Assembly: GCA_963825765.1 (NCBI GenBank) | Contig: CAWGUU010000017.1 | Coordinates: 1 to 35,727, forward strand | Source of the DNA: CAWGUU01 sp963825765 | Lineage (GTDB): Bacteria; Actinomycetota; Acidimicrobiia; Acidimicrobiales; AC-14 | Direction: 5' to 3' | DNA: 35,727 nt | Shown: positions 15,581 to 21,581 of the stretch, in pieces | Numbering within the stretch: position 1 is the stretch's first letter | Layout: every line of letters starts with the position of its first letter | Notes under the pieces: model-generated | What the model saw: the letters and a program-made list of their open reading frames with translations, nothing else | What the model was told of the DNA's origin: nothing | Databases searched by the model: none | Translations under genes and position numbers: made by a program

Positions 15581-16644
15581 GCGAGAGCCGCCGTCTCTGT
15601 CGGGCCCGCCGGCGACTCCAACGTGCGCCGGCGGGCGTCGGCGGCGGCGAGGGCGGATTCCAGGAGCTCGGTGTCGGGCCCGTCCGTGGCCGGGAAGAGG
15701 GCGAGGTACCGAGCGGTCAGGGCGTCGCCGCCCGCCTCGGCCAGGACGTCGACGAGGCCGAGGTCCGCATCCGGCGGGGCGAGCAGGCCCGCCGCCAGCC
15801 GAGCCGCGAACTTGGCCACGTACTGGGCCTCGACGAACCGGCCGGAAGCTTCGAGGTCGTCGGCGTCCTCCAGGCATCGGGAGACGTAGCTCGCCTCCGC
15901 CAGCTCGGGGGCGTGGCCCAGTCCCAGCAGCCAGTCGTGGTCCGGGAGCTCGGCCTGGTCGTACACGGCGGCGATGAGGTCGTGTGCGCCCGTGACCGCC
16001 TGGCGCGCCGAGGTCGCGTGCTCGTCGGACCCGCCGATGCCGTAGGCGGCGAGGATGGCCTCGACCGGCCCGACCTCGCCCGCGTGCAGGAGGTCGGCGA
16101 GGACCCATTTGGCCTTCTGGTAGCGGCGGGGGTGTTGGAGCAGGGCCAGGAGGGCGAGGTTGTCGAGGCAGCCACGGAGGGCGTCCATCCGGCGGGCGGG
16201 GTCGCCCTCCCCGTTGCCGGCGCCAAGGTCGGCGAGCAGGAGGTAGACGTGGCGGAGCGTCTCCTCGAACCGGCCCCTCCACGGTGTCATCGCCGCCGCC
16301 CGCCGGGAGAGGATCTCGGCGAACCCGTCAGGGTCGACGACGGGGACGTGGCAGCCGATGCGTGCCGCCTGGCGTAGCTGCCACAGCCAACCCCCACCGG
16401 CCGTCACCGCCAGCGCCTCCCGCCGGCTGAGCCGCTCGATCTCCACCCGCACGCCGTCGATCGGCCGGGACTCGAACTGGTCCCGAACGGGAGCCGATGC
16501 GGTGACGACGACCACGTCGAGGTCGGCGCGGGGCGAGCAGCGGCGCAGGGCCGTCGATCCGACCACCAACGCAGCCACGACGGGTTCGGCCGCGCCGATC
16601 TCCTCGGAGACCTGGGCCGCCACCGCCAGACGGGCGCGGACCAC
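15577..16644 (-). CDS. Nucleotidyltransferase-fold protein (pol-beta/MNT type)
   Basis: About 355 residues. The N-terminus has the nucleotidyltransferase signature GS at residues 29-30 and the metal-binding pair D41-x-D43 in VVGSTALRRCSPRADLDVVVV-type context, with a third acidic residue likely in RVEIERL. The rest is a long helical region (LRHVYLLLADLGAG, RMDALRGCLDNLALLALLQH), as in kanamycin-type or MNT/HEPN-like enzymes. Such enzymes transfer NMP to small molecules or proteins. GTG 16644 is the first usable start after an in-frame stop. The frame is open about 120 bp further upstream without ATG, GTG or TTG. Its stop overlaps the HD gene start (ATGA). It is the first gene of the three-gene operon. 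Confidence 0.7.
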   Translation of the reverse strand: MVRARLAVAAQVSEEIGAAEPVVAALVVGSTALRRCSPRADLDVVVVTASAPVRDQFESRPIDGVRVEIERLSRREALAVTAGGGWLWQLRQAARIGCHVPVVDPDGFAEILSRRAAAMTPWRGRFEETLRHVYLLLADLGAGNGEGDPARRMDALRGCLDNLALLALLQHPRRYQKAKWVLADLLHAGEVGPVEAILAAYGIGGSDEHATSARQAVTGAHDLIAAVYDQAELPDHDWLLGLGHAPELAEASYVSRCLEDADDLEASGRFVEAQYVAKFAARLAAGLLAPPDADLGLVDVLAEAGGDALTARYLALFPATDGPDTELLESALAAADARRRTLESPAGPTETAALA

Positions 16645-16767
16645 CTCGTCCGGAGTCTCGAAGGCGGGGAGTTGGGCGGCGAGGGTGGCCGCCGCCCCCT
16701 CGCCGTCAGCCAGCCGGCTGACCTCTACGCCCCCGGCTGCCGGGCCCGTCGCGACCGGACCCGCCGT

Positions 16768-17094
16768 TCAGCCCTTTTCGGGGACGGCGTCGAGAGCCTT
16801 GTCGATCGACTTGAAGGTCTTCGCCTCGACTTTCGTCCGGGGCCGGGAAACCTCCTTGCGGGCCAGCACCGAGAGCTGGTCGAGGGACAGCTTCTCCGCC
16901 CGGGGGCGGATGGTGGCCACCACCTCGAAGCCCTCGGCCAGGGCCACGGGATCCTCCGGGATCGTGGGGTCGGGGTTGCCCTGGCGGGCCAGTGCCGACT
17001 TGAAACCCATCTCGGCCCGAAGCAGATCTTTGGACGAAAGCCCGAGCTTCATCGTCCGGTTCATCACTTCCAGCGCGTTGAAGACCTCGCCCAT
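16768..17094 (-). CDS. Small protein of unknown function upstream of the nucleotidyltransferase
   Basis: A 108-residue soluble protein I do not recognise. GGGAGGA lies just before the ATG at 17094. It has no Cys or Trp, a helical N-terminus (VFNALEVMNRTMKLGLSS), a short acidic loop (NPDPTIPEDP), a strand around GFEVVATIRP and a basic C-terminus with repeated Lys. There is no signal peptide and no transmembrane segment. It lies on the same strand as the nucleotidyltransferase operon with 123 bp between, so it could be a cluster member or an independent gene. A precursor-peptide role seems unlikely: there is no Gly-Gly site and no Cys/Ser/Thr-rich core. Confidence 0.6.
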   Translation of the reverse strand: MGEVFNALEVMNRTMKLGLSSKDLLRAEMGFKSALARQGNPDPTIPEDPVALAEGFEVVATIRPRAEKLSLDQLSVLARKEVSRPRTKVEAKTFKSIDKALDAVPEKG

Positions 17095-17128
17095 CGGCGT
17101 CCTCCCGACCTCGGCAACTGTCACCCGC

Positions 17129-17156
17129 AGTTTAGCCCCGGGGCGCCCGGGCACAA
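17129..17156 (-). promoter_or_regulatory. Sigma70-type promoter of the small gene at 16768-17094
   Basis: On the minus strand TTGTGC, a 16-bp GC-rich spacer and TAAACT. The -10 ends about 34 nt before the ATG, leaving room for a leader with the GGGAGGA site. Confidence 0.45.
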
Positions 17157-17261
17157 GGGTGGGCTCGGAGCACCTCGACCGGTCTGTGCAACGTCATCCG
17201 GTCCAGCCAGAGGTGGACGTCGGGGCTGTCGGCGCCCCCCGTGGGGGCCTTCGGCGGGCGA

Positions 17262-17267
17262 TAGGGT
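17262..17267 (+). promoter_or_regulatory. -10-like element before the GGCT leader frame
   Basis: TAGGGT lies about 35 nt before GTG 17302. A purine-rich site (GGAAGGGAG, about 17287-17295) lies between them. Confidence 0.3.
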
Positions 17268-17301
17268 CAGCCGCCCTGCCGCGCAGGAAGGGAGTTGCCC
17301 C

Positions 17302-17361
17302 GTGCCGGAGCTGAACCGTGTCGTGATCGTCGGCGGCCGGCGCCCGATCACCGCGCTGTGA
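17302..17361 (+). pseudogene. Nineteen-codon leader frame resembling a thiolase N-terminus
   Basis: GTG 17302 has a good ribosome binding site (GGAAGGGAG) and encodes a 19-residue peptide beginning MPELNRVVIVGG and ending RRPITAL. The RVVIVGG-R-P stretch is the usual first strand of acetyl-CoA acyltransferases (VIVGG-x-RTP). The frame then stops, and that TGA overlaps the GTG of the next gene as GTGA. It may be a relic of a thiolase gene that now serves as a translated leader coupling translation into the downstream gene. The resemblance covers only about 15 residues. Confidence 0.35.
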
Positions 17362-17924
17362 ACTTCGTCTTCGGCTATGGCTCGCTCCTCGCCGAACACG
17401 AGGGCTGCGATGTCGCCCGGCTGCGGGGTTGGCGACGCACCTGGGGCGTGGCGATGGACAACGCCCGCGATCTGCCTGGCTACAAGTCCTACCGCCTGCG
17501 AGCCGACGGCAGCCGGCCCGCGGTGTTCGTGGCGTTCCTCGACATCGAGCCCGATCCGGCCGGCGGCGTGACGGGCCTCTGCCTGCCTGTCCGGGCGAGC
17601 GATCTCCGCCGACTCGACGATCGCGAGCGCAACTACGACCGCATAGACGTGACTGACGCGTTCGAGGGGCGTCCGCCGGGACGCGTGTGGGCCTATCGCG
17701 GCTCGGCCGCGGGCCGGGCACGGCTGCGCGAAGGGCTCGCCGCCGGGCGGGCGGTCGTCAGCCGGGAGTATCTCGACGGCGTTCTGGCCGCCGTGGCGGC
17801 GATCGCAGCGGACGAGATCGCCGAGGTCGAGCGCTCGCCTGCCGCGGCGGGGCTGGTCGTGCTCGACCTCGAGCGCGTGCCGATTCCGCGCTCCGGCGCG
17901 AGGCCGACCACCGAAGAGGCGTAG
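17358..17924 (+). CDS. Gamma-glutamylcyclotransferase-like (GGCT/AIG2) protein
   Basis: A 188-residue protein. It begins with the family motif FVFGYGSLL (residues 3-11), which forms the substrate-binding loop. The probable catalytic Glu is E90 in DDRERNYDRIDV, with Y93, the normal E-x2-Y arrangement. GGCT-fold enzymes release 5-oxoproline from gamma-glutamyl compounds or gamma-glutamylamines, but fold members vary. GTG 17358 is chosen because the fold starts immediately; it overlaps the stop of a 19-codon leader frame. The exact substrate cannot be read from sequence. Confidence 0.8.
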   Translation: MNFVFGYGSLLAEHEGCDVARLRGWRRTWGVAMDNARDLPGYKSYRLRADGSRPAVFVAFLDIEPDPAGGVTGLCLPVRASDLRRLDDRERNYDRIDVTDAFEGRPPGRVWAYRGSAAGRARLREGLAAGRAVVSREYLDGVLAAVAAIAADEIAEVERSPAAAGLVVLDLERVPIPRSGARPTTEEA

Positions 17925-17980
17925 ACGGTCGGCATCAGCCGCCGCCCAGGGCGGGCGCCCACGTAGCGCCGGCACGGCTC

Positions 17981-17986
17981 TACTCT
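17981..17986 (+). promoter_or_regulatory. -10-like element before the class V aminotransferase
   Basis: TACTCT, 33 nt before the ATG at 18020. No convincing -35 or ribosome binding site accompanies it. Confidence 0.3.
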
Positions 17987-18019
17987 GGACTCCAGGACGC
18001 CGACACCGCGAGAGACCCC

Positions 18020-19732
18020 ATGTCGATCACACCTTCACCGCTGATCGAGAGGATCCGGGACTCGATCATCGGCGACGACCAGGTCATGGACGGCCCCTAC
18101 GGTTCCCGGCGGGTGACCTACGCCGACTACACGGCGTCGGGCCGGGCCCTCGGCTTCATCGAGGACTTCATCCGCCACGAGGTCCTGCCCCGGTATGCCA
18201 ACACCCATACCGAGAGCTCGGGAACCGGCCTCCAGACCACCCGGCTCCGCGAGGACGCCCGCCAGATCATCCGCGACGCGGTCGGCGGCGACGACGACAC
18301 GCTGGTGCTCTTCTGCGGCTCGGGCAGCACCGGCGCCATCGACAAGCTCGTCGGCATCCTCAACCTGCGCATCCCCGCCGACCTCGACGATCGTTACGGC
18401 CTTTCGTCCCACATCCCCGAGGACGAGCGGCCGGTCGTCTTCATCGGACCGTTCGAGCACCACTCCAACGAGCTCCCGTGGCGGGAGTCGATCGCCGACG
18501 TGGTGGTCATCGAGGAGGACTCCGACGGCCACGTCAATCTGGCCCGGCTCGAGGAGAACCTCGTCCGCTACCGGCACCGTCCACTGCTGATCGGTAGCTT
18601 CTCGGCGGCGTCCAACGTCACGGGGATCCTGTCCGACACCCGGGCCATCGCCGCCCTCCTGCACCGCCACGGCGCCCTGTCGTTCTGGGACTTCGCCGCC
18701 GCCGCGCCCTACGTGGAGATCGACATGGGCGGGCCCACCACGTCCGGCGACGACCTCACCTACAAGGACGCGGTGTTCATCTCCCCGCACAAGTTCGTCG
18801 GCGGTCCGGCCACGCCAGGCGTGCTGGTGGTGCGGCGGGAGCTCGTGCGCAACCGTGTCCCGACGGTTCCCGGCGGCGGGACGGTGGCGTACGTGAACCC
18901 CAGCGAGCACCGCTACCTCGACGATCCCGTCCATCGGGAGGAAGGCGGGACCCCGGCGATCGTGGAGGCCATCCGCGCCGGCCTGGTGTTCCAGCTCAAG
19001 CAGGCGGTCGGCAGGGACGCGATCCGCGAGCGCGAGGAGTCGTTCATCCGGCGGGCCATCGAGTCGTGGAGCGCCAACCCCGCCATCGAGATCCTCGGCA
19101 ACACCAAGGCCGAGCGGCTGTCGATCATCTCGTTCGTCGTCCGCCACGACGGCCGGTACCTCCACCACAACTTCGTCGTCGCCGTCCTGAACGACCTGTT
19201 CGGCATCCAGTCACGGGGCGGATGCTCGTGCGCCGGCCCCTACGGGCACCGGCTGCTGGGCATCGACGTGGAGCTCTCCCACCAGTACGAGCGGGAGATC
19301 CGGCTCGGGTGCGAGGGCATCAAGCCGGGCTGGGTGCGGGTCAACTTCAACTACTTCATCTCCGAGACGGTGTTCGAGTACGTGCTCGAGGCCGTCCACC
19401 TTGTGGCCAGCGAGGGCTGGCGGCTCCTGCCCGACTACCGCTTCGACATCCACACCGGCATCTGGCGGCACCGGCAGGCTCCCCCGGAGCCGCCCCTGCG
19501 TCTGACCGACGTCGGCTACGACGACGACGGCAGGCTGAGCTACACGGCGTCGCACGTCCTCGCCCCCGAGAGCGCGCTGGCGGGGTACCTCGACGACGCC
19601 CGCCGCCTGCTCGTTGCGCGACGGGACGTCGAGGGCGGCCACGACGGGCCACTCGGCACCGACCTGGTCACCGCCGATTTCGAGGCGCTCCGTTGGTTCG
19701 AGCTGCCGTCCGCCTGTCTGGATCATCGGTAG
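18020..19732 (+). CDS. Class V aminotransferase / cysteine-desulfurase-like PLP protein
   Basis: A 570-residue protein. It is a fold-type I PLP enzyme: the N-terminus has VTYADYTASGRALGFIEDF, the cofactor region LFCGSGSTGAIDKLVG, then SFSAASNVTGI, WDFAAAAPYVEID, and the Schiff-base Lys K258 in SPHKFVGGPATPG. A Cys-containing motif SRGGCSCAGPYGH near residue 400 is where SufS/CsdA enzymes carry their loop Cys. It is longer than normal (about 400 residues), with an extra C-terminal 130 residues that I do not recognise. It may be a desulfurase or a lyase-type relative. It is monocistronic; a hairpin lies 31 bp after its stop. Confidence 0.85.
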   Translation: MSITPSPLIERIRDSIIGDDQVMDGPYGSRRVTYADYTASGRALGFIEDFIRHEVLPRYANTHTESSGTGLQTTRLREDARQIIRDAVGGDDDTLVLFCGSGSTGAIDKLVGILNLRIPADLDDRYGLSSHIPEDERPVVFIGPFEHHSNELPWRESIADVVVIEEDSDGHVNLARLEENLVRYRHRPLLIGSFSAASNVTGILSDTRAIAALLHRHGALSFWDFAAAAPYVEIDMGGPTTSGDDLTYKDAVFISPHKFVGGPATPGVLVVRRELVRNRVPTVPGGGTVAYVNPSEHRYLDDPVHREEGGTPAIVEAIRAGLVFQLKQAVGRDAIREREESFIRRAIESWSANPAIEILGNTKAERLSIISFVVRHDGRYLHHNFVVAVLNDLFGIQSRGGCSCAGPYGHRLLGIDVELSHQYEREIRLGCEGIKPGWVRVNFNYFISETVFEYVLEAVHLVASEGWRLLPDYRFDIHTGIWRHRQAPPEPPLRLTDVGYDDDGRLSYTASHVLAPESALAGYLDDARRLLVARRDVEGGHDGPLGTDLVTADFEALRWFELPSACLDHR

Positions 19733-19763
19733 CGCCGTGATCTTGGCTTGGCCTCAAGGGGTG

Positions 19764-19795
19764 ACGCGACAACTCCTGACACAGGAGGGTCGCGT
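19764..19795 (+). terminator. Long hairpin between class V aminotransferase and cupin genes
   Basis: ACGCGAC and CTCCTG pair with CAGGAG and GTCGCGT around an ACA triloop, separated only by an AA/G internal bulge: 13 base pairs in total. There is no U-tract, so this may be a factor-assisted terminator or a regulatory stem for the downstream cupin gene (start 19866). Confidence 0.45.
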
Positions 19796-19865
19796 GGGCA
19801 GGAAACCGTGGTTGGACCCGGCAGTGATATCTGCCGCTCTCGAGGCGGTCGGGGAAGGAGGGGAC

Positions 19866-20492
19866 ATGGCCGAGGGGCGCTCGATCCTGAACCCGGTGAC
19901 CGGGGAGCGGATCACCACGACCGTCCGAGGCGTGGAGACCGGCGGCGAGTACGCCGAGGGCCGGTTGACGTTGCCCAAGGGGGCCCGGCCACCGGGCATC
20001 CATCGCCACCGGCACCAGGACGAGGTGGTCACGGTGGTGACCGGCCGGATCCGCGCTCGTGTCGGCAAGCACGAGCGGGAGTACGGGCCGGGGGAGTCGG
20101 CGTTTCTGCCGCGGGGCGAGTGGCACGACTTCTGGGTCGTGAGCGACGGCCCGGCCGAGACCATCGGTCGTGCCACGCCCGCGCTCGGCATCGAGCTGCT
20201 CATGCCGACGCTGGCGGGGCTGGCCGCCGAGGGCAAGACCGACAAGAAGGGCCGGCCCCGGCCCTTGCAGGGGGCGGTGATGGGCGCCTTCTTCAACGAG
20301 GTGGCCCAGTTCAAGACACCACCGCCGGCCGTGCAGAAGGTGCTCCTCCCTCTGCTCGCCTCCCTCGGCCGTCGGCGCGGCTACCGCCCCTACTACGACC
20401 GCCACTTCGAGGCGGGCGAGGTCGAGGCCATCCTCACCCACTGGGCCGCCCACCGCTCGTGGGACGACTACAAACCGCCGCCCGGCGTCTGA
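19866..20492 (+). CDS. Cupin-domain protein
   Basis: A 208-residue protein. The cupin metal site is visible as H46, H48, H50 and E53 in GIHRHRHQDEVV and H87 in PRGEWHDFW, with GPGES between. The second half, after about residue 105, is helical with a conserved-looking GYRPYYDRHF segment. The ATG at 19866 is preceded by AAGGAGGGG and is far better than upstream GTG codons in the same frame. Enzyme activity cannot be told: cupins include oxygenases, isomerases and binding proteins. Its last 25 bp overlap the convergent YjbR-like gene. Confidence 0.75.
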   Translation: MAEGRSILNPVTGERITTTVRGVETGGEYAEGRLTLPKGARPPGIHRHRHQDEVVTVVTGRIRARVGKHEREYGPGESAFLPRGEWHDFWVVSDGPAETIGRATPALGIELLMPTLAGLAAEGKTDKKGRPRPLQGAVMGAFFNEVAQFKTPPPAVQKVLLPLLASLGRRRGYRPYYDRHFEAGEVEAILTHWAAHRSWDDYKPPPGV

Positions 20493-20857
20493 GCGTCGGC
20501 GTCGATCACCAGCCTGGCCAGCTTCTTCGGCGCGACGAGCGTGTAGGACGTGCGGATCCACTCCTCCACCTGATTCCACCGGTCATCGCCGGGTGACGCC
20601 GCCAGGGTGACGGCGACCCAGCCGTGGCGGCCCAGGCCGTAGCCGGACGGGTCCACGTCGGCATCGGTGGCGACCACCGCGGCGGCCTCCTCCTTGGTCA
20701 GCTTGAGGCTGAGGCTGCACCCCGACTGGTCGGAGAAGACGAAGTTCTTGCCCCTGACGCGGAACGTCGGGTGGTCGCCCCACTCGGCGATGTCGACCCG
20801 CTCCGCCTCCGGCAGCCGGCCGACGATCTCCTCCAGCCGTTCCATGTTGTCGGCCAC
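20468..20857 (-). CDS. MmcQ/YjbR-family protein
   Basis: A 129-residue protein starting at GTG 20857, with ATG 20845 as the alternative. The family pattern is present: an early acidic helix, HPTFRVRGKNFVF, the strand CSLSLKLTKEE, GYGLGRHGWVAVTL and a C-terminal helix with WIRTSYTLVAPKKL. The fold resembles the double-wing motif of CyaY-like DNA-binding proteins; cellular function is not established. It is divergent from the DUF2461 gene, with 18 bp between the start codons. Confidence 0.8.
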   Translation of the reverse strand: MADNMERLEEIVGRLPEAERVDIAEWGDHPTFRVRGKNFVFSDQSGCSLSLKLTKEEAAAVVATDADVDPSGYGLGRHGWVAVTLAASPGDDRWNQVEEWIRTSYTLVAPKKLARLVIDADAQTPGGGL

Positions 20858-20862
20858 GCGCG

Positions 20863-20868
20863 TACCCT
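20863..20868 (+). promoter_or_regulatory. -10 element, leaderless start of the DUF2461 gene
   Basis: TACCCT ends 7 nt before the GTG at 20876, the distance expected when transcription starts at the start codon itself. There is no Shine-Dalgarno sequence, which agrees. Confidence 0.5.
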
Positions 20869-20875
20869 ACGGCCC

Positions 20876-21526
20876 GTGGCGTTCAAGGGCTGGCCCGCCG
20901 AGGCGCTGGAGTTCTACGACGGCCTCGAAGCCGACAACTCGAAGGCCTACTGGCACGAGAACAAGGCCGTCTACGACGAGCTGGTCAAGGGCCCCATGGA
21001 CGAGTTGCTGGCCGAGCTGGCGCCGGAGTTCGGCCCCGGCAAGGTGTTCCGCCCCAACCGCGACGTGCGCTTCAGCGCCGACAAGTCGCCGTACAAGACG
21101 GCGATGGGAGCGACCGTCGGCGACGCCGGCTACGTCCAGCTGACGGCCAAGGGCCTCGGCGCCGGCCGCGGGATGTGGATCATGGCGACCGACCAGCTCG
21201 AGCGGTACCGCACGGCGGTCGCCGCCGACGCCACCGGCGACGAGCTGGTGGGGATCGTCGACCGGGTCCGGGCCGCCAGGATCGACGTCACCGGCCACCA
21301 CCGGCTGAAGACGGCGCCCAAGGGCTACCCGAGGGACCATCCCCGCATCGACCTGCTGAAGAACAAGGGCCTGATCGCCTGGAAGGAGTGGCCGGCGGGC
21401 GCGTGGCTGGGCAAGCGGTCGGCCAAGAACCGGGTTGTCGAGTTCCTTCGCACGGCCCACCCCCTGTCCGAGTGGCTGGACGCCAACGTCGGCGCCTCGA
21501 CGCTCCCGCCCGACGTCCGCCGCTGA
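20876..21526 (+). CDS. DUF2461 family protein
   Basis: A 216-residue protein with the family signature around FRPNRDVRFSADKSPYKTAMGA and the later KGYPRDHPRIDLLKNKGLIA. The first part (WPAEALEFYDGLEADNSKAY) matches the usual N-terminus, where a Phe/Tyr-rich helix is followed by N-x4-W/Y. It is full length for the family, and biochemical function is unknown. GTG 20876 gives MAFKGWP and fits the -10 element just upstream. The next gene begins about 55 bp downstream on the same strand. Confidence 0.85.
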   Translation: MAFKGWPAEALEFYDGLEADNSKAYWHENKAVYDELVKGPMDELLAELAPEFGPGKVFRPNRDVRFSADKSPYKTAMGATVGDAGYVQLTAKGLGAGRGMWIMATDQLERYRTAVAADATGDELVGIVDRVRAARIDVTGHHRLKTAPKGYPRDHPRIDLLKNKGLIAWKEWPAGAWLGKRSAKNRVVEFLRTAHPLSEWLDANVGASTLPPDVRR

Positions 21527-21581
21527 ACCCGGGCCGCTGAAGACCGCCCAAACGCTGAAGGCCGACCCACCGGCAGGGCCG

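Noticed and set aside
16768..17094. RiPP precursor peptide for the radical SAM cluster
   Set aside because: 108 residues, no leader/core border, no Cys and no repeated core residues. Smaller precursor frames next to the SPASM enzyme were looked for by eye and not found, since genes there overlap.
17229..17248. GC-rich hairpin (C-run then G-run) as a terminator
   Set aside because: Only about six G-C pairs with a 3-nt loop and no U-tract, upstream of a promoter; likely composition.
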